Shown one piece after another: positions 28,837 through 35,969 of a stretch of DNA of 64,000 nucleotides. Below the pieces are notes generated by a model. That model was not told where the DNA came from and did no database searches. It saw only the letters and a program-made list of their open reading frames with translations. How positions within the stretch are numbered: position 1 is the first letter of the stretch; every line of letters begins with the position of its first letter. Made by a program: the position numbers and the translations under genes. Source of the stretch: Colwellia sp. E2M01 (GTDB taxonomy: Bacteria; Pseudomonadota; Gammaproteobacteria; Enterobacterales; Alteromonadaceae); contig NZ_JAHKPR010000081.1 of the NCBI RefSeq assembly GCF_018860585.1, forward strand, positions 1 to 64,000. The letters are read 5' to 3'.

Positions 28837-29262
28837 GTGGCCTTAATTGCATATGACTTAGGTGATATGGCAATAAACGGTGTCAACTCAGTTAACTCGG
28901 CTTCTCTAGGAGCCAATGTAGCAGGGTTATTTATCCCCGGAGCCACTGGACTAGGGACAACGGTAAGAGTTAGGCATTATACAAATAAATCATCTGCAAA
29001 TAAGATAATGGATAGCGGAGAAATTGTCGCAAAAGACAATGGTAGAGTTTATGTGGAGAGCGCGAGCAAAAAAGCATTATCTCCTAAAAAAGCTGAAGCC
29101 AAACACAAGATCAAGGAAGGTAAAGGCAACAGTTATGTTGAAACTGACGTACCTGCGGATAACATTGAAATGGTTAAAAACCCATTAACAGGCAAAAAAG
29201 AAATGACCATCAAAGGCAACGTTAAGCTAGATAAACCAGAAGTTAAACACAGGAACAATTAA
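28837..29262 (+). CDS. Orphan Rhs C-terminal toxin tip, ADP-ribosyltransferase-like (HYD1 type?)
   Basis: 141 residues from a GTG, with an in-frame stop at 28819-28821. The start IDVALIAYDLGDMAING is the hydrophobic linker seen after the Rhs core in polymorphic toxins, so the Rhs core is missing. The tip contains RVRHYTNKSSANKIMDSGEI and KDNGRVYVESA, similar to the opening of HYD1-signature ADP-ribosyltransferase toxins; this is a tentative match. There is no clear ribosome site and no delivery domain, so it is either silent or a donor for recombination with a full Rhs gene. The next gene starts one base after its stop, as expected for a toxin/immunity pair. Confidence 0.6.
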   Translation: MALIAYDLGDMAINGVNSVNSASLGANVAGLFIPGATGLGTTVRVRHYTNKSSANKIMDSGEIVAKDNGRVYVESASKKALSPKKAEAKHKIKEGKGNSYVETDVPADNIEMVKNPLTGKKEMTIKGNVKLDKPEVKHRNN

Positions 29263-29550
29263 ATGAGTGACACTATTTATTACTCTAAAAAAGAAGTGTT
29301 GGAAGTTTTGAAGACGATTAACTTGTTGGTCGTTTCCCTGAATTCTATTGCAATGGCATCTGTAGATCATAGCGAAACCGATTTAGCGGAAGAGATTTTA
29401 AAGTTTATTCAAGACAAAGACATGTTAAGCCAACTAGCGGATGTTAGGGAGATTCTATCTTCTCCACTCAGTAAAGAAATGTTTGATGATGAAACAGGTT
29501 TACTTGAGCATGTCATGGATAAGCTAGACTATTGGAGTCACAAGAAATAA
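29263..29550 (+). CDS. Putative immunity protein for the preceding toxin tip
   Basis: 95 residues, acidic and mostly helical (DLAEEILKFIQDKDMLSQLADVREIL). The ATG follows the toxin stop codon directly, so translation is coupled. The assignment as immunity protein rests on this order and on size and charge; I do not recognise the family. Confidence 0.6.
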   Translation: MSDTIYYSKKEVLEVLKTINLLVVSLNSIAMASVDHSETDLAEEILKFIQDKDMLSQLADVREILSSPLSKEMFDDETGLLEHVMDKLDYWSHKK

Positions 29551-29625
29551 GTAATCCAATTGAATCTAAAGCCTAGCAATTTGAAGTGACCCCATAAAGT
29601 TGGCCTCATTTCTAAGCGGCTAACA

Positions 29626-29664
29626 AGGCCTGATTTCGATTCTATATCGAAGTCGGGCTTTTTA
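29626..29664 (+). terminator. Terminator-like hairpin
   Basis: GGCCTGATTTCGAT pairs imperfectly with ATCGAAGTCGGGC and is followed by TTTTT. The preceding GTGACCCCATAAAGTTGG (about 29586-29603) looks like the end of an IS3-family element, a possible insertion remnant. Confidence 0.5.
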
Positions 29665-29755
29665 TGACTTTATCAAATTCATCTATACTAATAACTTACT
29701 GTATATATTAAAATTTTAACCTGAACGCAGTGGTTCGTAATCACGATTACTTTAT

Positions 29756-30091
29756 ATGCAGGCACGATACTATGATCCAGTCATAGGTCGTTTTTACTCG
29801 AATGATCCGGTTGACTCTACTAGGCATAATTCAGTTGTTCATGGCTTCAATCGATATGCTTATGCAAACAACAATCCTTACAAATATACGGATCCTGATG
29901 GAAGAAAGCCTGACAGCATAATGTCACGCCAATTAGCACCTCTGATGAAAGCCGTGGGTAATGCAATTGGAAGTAAATCTCTAGTCAGAGTTGGCGCTAA
30001 AATGACTTTAGATGCAAAAACCATGAGGGCAGCACTAACAGGAGATGTTAAGGGATATCAATTAGCACTCAAAGATTATAAAAAATTATAG
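29756..30091 (+). CDS. Orphan Rhs core end with short C-terminal tip
   Basis: 111 residues. It begins with the last Rhs repeat, MQARYYDPVIGRFYSNDP, then FNRYAYANNNPYKYTDPDG, the conserved end of the Rhs shell where toxin tips are joined, followed by about 60 residues of variable basic sequence without a recognised motif. A stop codon lies six codons upstream of the ATG and no ribosome site is evident. The first 44 bases of the coding sequence are repeated exactly at 30351, where another tip starts. It looks like a displaced tip; the toxin part may be truncated. Confidence 0.6.
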   Translation: MQARYYDPVIGRFYSNDPVDSTRHNSVVHGFNRYAYANNNPYKYTDPDGRKPDSIMSRQLAPLMKAVGNAIGSKSLVRVGAKMTLDAKTMRAALTGDVKGYQLALKDYKKL

Positions 30092-30171
30092 ATGACACTC
30101 ACTTATAATTGCTAAATCCAAAGAAATATAAAGGACACTCACTTATAAATTTAAGGTGAGTGTCCTTTTTA
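30083..30171. repeat. Long repeat with hairpin H4
   Basis: Second copy of the block at 27897-27985; hairpin arms at 30130-30142 and 30156-30168. It overlaps the last three codons of the previous Rhs tip and abuts the next Rhs frame. Confidence 0.9.
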
Positions 30172-31002
30172 ATTTATAACTATATCTATCTGGGGAATAG
30201 GCTGGTTGCCAAAGAAGGTACTGGGGTTAGTGCGTCGCCACAATCAACACGTTCGCACTATCGTGACTTTGGTGAGGCTATTGGAACACCGAAAGATGAT
30301 GTAGGGTATACAGGTCATAAGTTTGATACTGACTTAGGGTTAAGTTATATGCAGGCACGATACTATGATCCAGTCATAGGTCGTTTTTATAGCAATGATC
30401 CTATAGGATTCCGTGATATACATAGCTTTAATCGTTATGCATACGCAAATAATAATCCTTATAAGTATGTCGATCCTGATGGGAAATTAAGTGTAGATGC
30501 AGTAACTGCAAAGGCATATCCTAAGGCTGCTGCCTATGTAAATAATAAAACTATAACTAGTACGAAAAAAATAGCCGCTTTTAAAACATATGGATATGCA
30601 AGCCCATTAAAGGTTATGCAAGCTTTTAATCCAAATAAAGGATTAGGGGTTAAAGGAGCTGAAACTTTTAAATCTGAAAAAGCTTGGGGTTATTTTACAC
30701 CAGGTGAAAATTCACAGCATATAACTATAGATAACTCCCTTTTTGCTGATTTTGAAAATGGACTAGAGGGAGCTAAAGGGATGCTTGATAGAGTCATCGA
30801 ACATGAGGCAACACATTATTTTGAAGACCAAAGCACTAAAACTTATGATGGTGAAGAAGGAACAGCATATGAAATAGAAGTGTATGGGGGGGTTGTTCAA
30901 AGTCGTGCTGAAGCAGCAAGAAAGTCAAATAATGGAACGGCTAAAGGTGGTGGTGCTGGTGGTTTTACCAACTGTTCAGGCAAAGGAAGTGGATGTAAAT
31001 AG
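30160..31002 (+). CDS. Truncated Rhs protein with HExxH metallopeptidase-like toxin tip
   Basis: 280 residues open from a GTG inside hairpin H4; recognisable Rhs sequence starts at YNYIYLGNRLVAKEG (from about 30178), so the long Rhs N-terminus is gone. The Rhs end LGLSYMQARYYDPVIGRFY and DPIGF, YKYVDPDG is followed by a tip of about 170 residues. The tip carries VIEHEATHYFEDQ, an HExxH zinc-protease motif with further acidic residues downstream (EEGTAYEIE). It ends in a Gly-rich Cys-containing tail. It could be a peptidase toxin; delivery would require recombination with an intact Rhs gene. The following small secreted protein is a reasonable immunity candidate. Confidence 0.65.
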   Translation: MSFLIYNYIYLGNRLVAKEGTGVSASPQSTRSHYRDFGEAIGTPKDDVGYTGHKFDTDLGLSYMQARYYDPVIGRFYSNDPIGFRDIHSFNRYAYANNNPYKYVDPDGKLSVDAVTAKAYPKAAAYVNNKTITSTKKIAAFKTYGYASPLKVMQAFNPNKGLGVKGAETFKSEKAWGYFTPGENSQHITIDNSLFADFENGLEGAKGMLDRVIEHEATHYFEDQSTKTYDGEEGTAYEIEVYGGVVQSRAEAARKSNNGTAKGGGAGGFTNCSGKGSGCK

Positions 31003-31062
31003 CTTAATAAAGCCCATATCTATTTATGGGTTTCACTTATAAAAATATAGAAGGTAAGTTTC

Positions 31063-31524
31063 ATGAAGGTTATTAATGTATTAAAAAGCTCGCTATTATT
31101 TTGGATTTTAATATTTAGTATTTCTGTTAAATCGATGGATATAGAGCTTGAAACCACTGAGGTTGACTCATCGGTTGTGAAGCTACGAATTTCCAATAAT
31201 ACAGAAAAAGTTCATATTATGCCTTTGAAGTTTATTTTAGAAAATTATTATATTCGTTTTGTGATATTAAATTCCAAAGGTGAAAGAATGCGTTTTTTTG
31301 GTAAAGAGATTAGATACGTCACAACTCCTGCGGATTTCGTTGCAATGGACCCAAAATCTAGTTTTGAACAAGTTATTGATTTGAAAAATCCTTACGCTTT
31401 AAAGAATGATATTTATAAAGTACACGTAGTTTATGAGGTATTGGAAGGGAGTCGTAGTGAAGAAAACTTATGGTATGGGAAAATAGAATCTAACTCTATA
31501 ACTATAGATATGAGACTTAAATAA
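31063..31524 (+). CDS. Secreted beta-rich protein, possible immunity or inhibitor of the HExxH tip
   Basis: 153 residues. The N-terminus (VLKSSLLFWILIFSISVKS) is a signal peptide or membrane anchor. The rest is a beta-sandwich-like domain (SSVVKLRISNNTEKVHIMPLKFILE, DLKNPYALKNDIYKVHVVYEV), whose pattern of an exposed Ig-like strand followed by a Y-x-V-x-Y ending resembles proteinaceous protease inhibitors and the N-domains of secreted metallopeptidases. Placed 60 bases after the HExxH toxin tip and ended by a terminator. Function inferred from context only. Confidence 0.55.
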   Translation: MKVINVLKSSLLFWILIFSISVKSMDIELETTEVDSSVVKLRISNNTEKVHIMPLKFILENYYIRFVILNSKGERMRFFGKEIRYVTTPADFVAMDPKSSFEQVIDLKNPYALKNDIYKVHVVYEVLEGSRSEENLWYGKIESNSITIDMRLK

Positions 31525-31549
31525 TAACAACACCGTTTTTATTGAATCC

Positions 31550-31574
31550 AAAGCCCCTTTCGGGGCTTTATTTT
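31550..31574 (+). terminator. Terminator
   Basis: AAAGCCCC (31550-31557), loop TTTC, GGGGCTTT (31562-31569), then ATTTT. Confidence 0.88.
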
Positions 31575-31670
31575 GACTGCTTTTGAAGCCAAAGGAGCAT
31601 CAACAGAACTATATGCCCCTTTCCAAAAAGAGACAATAAAATACCCGACATCACATTGAAAATACTATAG

Positions 31671-31707
31671 TTATAGATGACACTCACTTGTAATTGCTAA
31701 ATCCAAG
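31671..31707. repeat. Partial copy of the island repeat before the transposase
   Basis: TTATAGATGACACTCACTTG then TAATTGCTAAATCCAAG, the left part of the blocks at 27897 and 30083, without the hairpin. It sits about 45 bases before the transposase start, tying the repeats to this element. Confidence 0.8.
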
Positions 31708-31753
31708 CCTCTCTCCTATGGTTAAATAACAACTCAAGGAAGGGGGTTTTATA

Positions 31754-32728
31754 ATGGCGACTGCAAGAAAAAGACAAGTGAATTTACAAGATACGCCTTA
31801 CTATCACTGCATTTCACGCTGTGTACGTAGGGCTTTTTTATGTGGTGAAGATAATTTTACAGGTCAGAGTTTTGAGCACAGACGTGCATGGGTTGCAGAA
31901 AAGTTACTTAAACTTGGTGAAGTATTTGCTATTGATGTTTGTGCTTATGCCGTGATGAATAATCACTATCATGTGGTGCTACGTATAGATGAAGAGCAAG
32001 CAAAAACATGGTCTATGGATGAAGTGTTAACCCGTTGGCACACCTTGTATAAAGGCACTTTACTTACCCAGCAATATTGCCGAGGCGAGAAGTTAATAGC
32101 GCCAATGCTTGATATGGTTAAGGTTACAACGGAAGTATACCGCAAACGCTTAATGAAAATCAGTTGGTTTATCGGTAACTTAAATGAAAAAATAGCACGT
32201 GATGCTAACCGTGAGGATGATTGCACAGGTCGATTTTGGGAGGGCCGCTTTAAATCTCAAGCTTTGCTTGATGAGGCAGCCCTGGCAGCGTGTATGGCGT
32301 ATGTTGACTTAAACCCTATTCGAGCGGATATAGCCAAAACACCTGAAACATCAGATTACACCAGTGTTCAACAACGTATTAATAGCGCTAAAGCGCAGCA
32401 ACAGCCTAAGTTATTAATCCGTTTTGTAGGTAATCCCAGAAAAGATATGCCGCAGGGGTTGCCTTTTGAGTTAATTGATTACTTACAACTTATTGAATTA
32501 ACAGGTAAGTGCATAAGAGAAGATAAAGCTGGTTACATAGAGCAACACTTACCAAATATTTTAACTCGGCTCGCAATAAGTCCTGAGAACTGGTTAACCC
32601 TAACAAAGAGCTTCACTAAACAATTTCATGGTGCTGTAGGGCGTGAAATTGAATTAGACCAATTTTATGCACATCAACATCTAAAACGACGAAGCAATTT
32701 AAACCGCTGTAATCAACTTTTAGTTTAA
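31754..32728 (+). CDS. REP-associated tyrosine (Y1/HUH) transposase
   Basis: 324 residues. The HUH motif is AYAVMNNHYHVVLRID near residue 75; the later helix TTEVYRKRLMKISWFIGNLN carries the candidate nucleophilic tyrosine; GRFWEGRFKSQAL and CMAYVDLNPIRA are typical of the TnpA_REP family. Ribosome site AAGGAAGGGG precedes the ATG. These proteins nick and move short palindromic repeats in single-stranded form and are usually single-copy. Here the GGACACTCAC hairpins within 4.5 kb upstream are natural candidates for its substrates. A remnant of a related gene is at 52385-52582. Confidence 0.9.
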   Translation: MATARKRQVNLQDTPYYHCISRCVRRAFLCGEDNFTGQSFEHRRAWVAEKLLKLGEVFAIDVCAYAVMNNHYHVVLRIDEEQAKTWSMDEVLTRWHTLYKGTLLTQQYCRGEKLIAPMLDMVKVTTEVYRKRLMKISWFIGNLNEKIARDANREDDCTGRFWEGRFKSQALLDEAALAACMAYVDLNPIRADIAKTPETSDYTSVQQRINSAKAQQQPKLLIRFVGNPRKDMPQGLPFELIDYLQLIELTGKCIREDKAGYIEQHLPNILTRLAISPENWLTLTKSFTKQFHGAVGREIELDQFYAHQHLKRRSNLNRCNQLLV

Positions 32729-32873
32729 GATTAAAACATAAGTCAAAGATATTATTAAAATAAATGGTAATCAGCTTTATTTTTGAAAAATATAGAACGT
32801 ATTTCCAAGAGTGAAATTTGATTTAACTTTTTATAGGAAAATGTTGCTGATGTGACTATCGTTAGTAGTATTG

Positions 32874-33077
32874 TATACCCGCTCCACTTGAAGATGCAGG
32901 ATTCAGCTGGAATTAGAAACGCCTAAAGCGTTTCTAAACCAGCCTTTGGGAAGGCTGAGCAAATCATACCCAGCGTTACATTTATTTTTAAGGGAATAAC
33001 CCTTAATAAATAAATGTGCCTTGGTTATGAATCGCTCAGACTTCCTGAAACGAGCATCTTCAAGTGGAACGGGTATA
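32874..33077. repeat. MITE-like inverted-repeat element, copy 2
   Basis: 204 bases starting TATACCCGCTCCACTTGAAG and ending with the complement (CTTCAAGTGGAACGGGTATA); near-perfect terminal inverted repeats of about 24 bases. It is the shorter relative of 14641-14909. The rest of 32729-33170 holds only the terminator of the next gene. Confidence 0.82.
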
Positions 33078-33086
33078 GATATAAAA

Positions 33087-33116
33087 AAGGCGACTAATTA
33101 AATGATTAGCCGCCTT
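33087..33116 (-). terminator. Terminator after the GH86 gene
   Basis: AAGGCG-A-CTAAT pairs with ATTAG-C-CGCCTT; on the minus strand it is followed by TTTTTTAT. Confidence 0.8.
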
Positions 33117-33170
33117 AAGGTCGGGAGTTTTTTATTCGTAGGTATTACCTACTCATTATTGCTAATGTGT

Positions 33171-35615
33171 TTACTTCGTTCTAGTTAAAGCAGCACTTGT
33201 AGTAAATACTTGTAATGCCGCTGTAGTAACAAAACCGCCCGCATCAGGGAATTCAATCGTTATTACGTTACTTGCTTCAAGTGCGGTAAGTGGTACAGGT
33301 ATTTCAATAACACCGAAGTAATTATCGCGTCCCTTCATTACATCACCTTGTTTTTGGTCATAGCCTTTGAAGTCACTAGGAACAGCAACTTGAGTAGAGT
33401 TAACCGTTACAATAGGTTGTAAAGATTTACCATGATCACGGCCTATACCTAAGCGTAATGTTGCTTCACCGTTAGCACCTACTACCACATCATTAATGTT
33501 GAAGGTAATAGTAGTATTAGCATCAATGGCTTGTTTAAAATCATTAGAGTAATACTTAACTTCGTTACTGGTGTTATCAATAGCAATATCACTGTTGTAA
33601 GTCACTTTCATTACGATAGTGCCTTCACCGTCAATAGTTATTGCTTCAGGTAAAGTGTCAGGGTTTGTTTCATCAATTTTTGATACCCAGCCGTCAGTTT
33701 TTAAGTGTTTAATATTTATCGCAGTAATATTTGCAGTATCAAGGCCTAGCGCATTTAGGTTAACTTCAGCTTCATCAAATTCTAAATTATTTAAAATAAC
33801 ATAAGCTTCACTACCATCAACATAGGCATCAACCTGAATATCTAAATCAGATGATACGGTATCTACACGTGTACCATTAACTTCTGACCATAAATTGTAA
33901 AATAAAACTAAGTTAGAATATGTCCAATCAGTTTGGCTACTTACACCAGTACGCTCAAACTCTTGAATCATCAAACGAGGACCGTAAGGAATTGATTCAC
34001 CATTTTGAGTTGTTCTTCCCCATTCAGCTTTAACTACAATAAATGGAATAGTTTTAGCAATAGTATCTGGACGTTCTAAGAAGCTCATTAGCATTTTGTT
34101 TGTTGCTCTAAGCACTAACGTATCTTTTTTATCAGTCCAACCAACGCTTCTTTCACAATGATTTGCAGCACCGTATTCAGAGATAACGTATGGTTTCATT
34201 TCGCCAACAGCGATATGGCTATAATTTTCCATCATATCTAAAGTTGCTTCCATGTTACTACCTGAACGATATCTTTCAGAGTTACTAAAACATGGGAAGT
34301 CATATAGATGAATTGAATAAAAATCCATTTCTGCGCCTATGCTATCGATAAATAATTTATCTCTATCATGCCAGCGCTGAAAGTTATCTTTATCAAAATC
34401 AGGGAAAGCTACCGTGTAACCACCTACGGCAATGTCATCATTTTTAGCAACTTTTCGAATCTCTTTTGCGGTAGTACTATGAAAATCAAATACTTGTTGT
34501 GGTGTGACATAATTATCATCACCTGGATTACGAATTGTTGTTAATTCAAACAATGGTTCATTCATTATTTCAAAATACTTAGGCTTAGGTTTCCAATCTT
34601 CAGTATCGTTATCTCTAAAAAAGTTAGACAGGTATTGTCCGAAATAATGACCTGTAGCTGTACCAAAAGGTTCAGCTGCGGTATCAGTTTGCGAGAACTT
34701 CCATGGCGTTGAAGCAGGGAATGGATTTATATTAGAATGATCCGCATCTTCTGACCAGTAAGGGAATTGCTGACCACCTTCAATCATATCAAGACTTCGG
34801 GCTTTAATTTGTGGTAAACGTGCGTCAGTACTTTTTTTAGCGGTACTTGTACCGTACGCCCATTTAATGCCATTTGCGGCAGCAGGAATTGATGCTTCGT
34901 CAATAAAACCTGGTTTTGCAGTGTCTTCTGTTAAATTTCTCAGTGCCCAACCAATTGAGCCTGTATCACGACCAAAATAAACGTCGTTATCCGTCATAAA
35001 GTTAACCATTAAATCGGGATCTTTATTCGCGGCATTTTGTGAGAAACTATCATTTTCACCCCAGTCATTTTCAAGAGGAGAAGCGTGAATAGTAATAAAC
35101 TTTTGACGGTCGAATGTGTCAATTCCACCAACACTATGTTTGGTATTAAAATTGATATCCACCTGAATGCCTGTATCAGGTGTTGTACTTTGTGTCGTAA
35201 CAGTGAAGGTAGAAGTTACGCCACCGATAGTTAATTTCGCGCTAGTTGGTGTTAAGCCTAATGTTGAGCTAGTAACTCTAACTTTAACCTTGTCACCATT
35301 ACTTACAGTAGCAGTGGCTGCAGTATAGTCTGCACCATTCAGTGAGTATTCACCGGAGGTAATACTAATACTAGTCTCTGAATTGATCCCCGCTACAGTT
35401 ATTTCATTAGAAGAAACAACGGTATTCAATTGTGTATCACTAACGCCAGTAAAGCTAAAGGCGTTCGGTGTAGTATCTACTACTATATCAGGATTGTCTG
35501 GAGATGGCTCACTCGAACCTTCGCTGCTTCCACCACCACAACTTGCAACGGTTAATGCGAATGGAATCATTAATAATGAATAAGTTAACTTGTTTTTTTT
35601 AAATTTTGTTATCAC
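33171..35615 (-). CDS. GH86 beta-agarase or beta-porphyranase, lipoprotein
   Basis: 814 residues. A lipoprotein signal ends FALTVASC (Cys26), followed by a Gly/Ser/Pro linker and an Ig-like domain (about 50-145). The catalytic TIM barrel runs from about residue 150 (VDINFNTKHSVGGIDTFDRQ, ITIHASPLENDWG), with the probable acid/base Glu353 in FEIMNEPLFE and the nucleophile Glu480 in YVISEYGAANHC. Beta-sandwich domains follow from about 600. GH86 endo-enzymes cut agarose or porphyran; which one cannot be told without aligning subsite residues, though the nearby sulfatase and demethylase fit porphyran. It has its own promoter with a perfect operator copy and lies divergently from the GH2 gene. 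Confidence 0.83.
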   Translation of the reverse strand: MITKFKKNKLTYSLLMIPFALTVASCGGGSSEGSSEPSPDNPDIVVDTTPNAFSFTGVSDTQLNTVVSSNEITVAGINSETSISITSGEYSLNGADYTAATATVSNGDKVKVRVTSSTLGLTPTSAKLTIGGVTSTFTVTTQSTTPDTGIQVDINFNTKHSVGGIDTFDRQKFITIHASPLENDWGENDSFSQNAANKDPDLMVNFMTDNDVYFGRDTGSIGWALRNLTEDTAKPGFIDEASIPAAANGIKWAYGTSTAKKSTDARLPQIKARSLDMIEGGQQFPYWSEDADHSNINPFPASTPWKFSQTDTAAEPFGTATGHYFGQYLSNFFRDNDTEDWKPKPKYFEIMNEPLFELTTIRNPGDDNYVTPQQVFDFHSTTAKEIRKVAKNDDIAVGGYTVAFPDFDKDNFQRWHDRDKLFIDSIGAEMDFYSIHLYDFPCFSNSERYRSGSNMEATLDMMENYSHIAVGEMKPYVISEYGAANHCERSVGWTDKKDTLVLRATNKMLMSFLERPDTIAKTIPFIVVKAEWGRTTQNGESIPYGPRLMIQEFERTGVSSQTDWTYSNLVLFYNLWSEVNGTRVDTVSSDLDIQVDAYVDGSEAYVILNNLEFDEAEVNLNALGLDTANITAINIKHLKTDGWVSKIDETNPDTLPEAITIDGEGTIVMKVTYNSDIAIDNTSNEVKYYSNDFKQAIDANTTITFNINDVVVGANGEATLRLGIGRDHGKSLQPIVTVNSTQVAVPSDFKGYDQKQGDVMKGRDNYFGVIEIPVPLTALEASNVITIEFPDAGGFVTTAALQVFTTSAALTRTK

Positions 35616-35663
35616 GTTAATACCTCAAATGTTCATAAGATGACTAAATCATGTTAACAGTAT

Positions 35664-35675
35664 ATTGTTAACAAT
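35664..35675. promoter_or_regulatory. Operator ATTGTTAACAAT upstream of the GH86 gene
   Basis: Perfect palindrome 49 bases before the GH86 start; a weaker half, ATGTTAACAG, is at 35651-35660. Confidence 0.65.
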
Positions 35676-35910
35676 AGAAGGTTTGTTTTCTTTATTTACG
35701 AGGGCTTATTCAGTAAAGGTATTTGGATAGATTTTGAACGAAGGAGTACTTCATCGATTTAGAGTCGTCAATTTATCCTATTCTTATATCCATATGATTT
35801 TTAATTTAGCTGCTTTTACTGCTGACGAGTAAATCATAATTTCCAAAAATAACTTCCTCTAACTAAAAAAGATCGACTCAGTAATAAATATTTTTATATA
35901 AACACTATAG

Positions 35911-35936
35911 ATGGTTAACAATTTATTGTTTACTAT
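35911..35936. promoter_or_regulatory. Paired operator-like sites upstream of the GH2 gene
   Basis: ATGGTTAACAAT (35911-35922) and ATTGTTTACTAT (35925-35936), one and two mismatches from the palindrome, 34 bases before the start codon. The rest of 35676-35910 shows no other feature. Confidence 0.55.
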
Positions 35937-35969
35937 GTTTTTAAGTTCACTAACTAGAAGTAAAAAAAC

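Noticed and set aside
27394..30171. Spaced repeats considered as a CRISPR array
   Set aside because: Only four copies, spaced 0.5-1.4 kb apart with genes between them, and each is a self-complementary hairpin; no cas genes.
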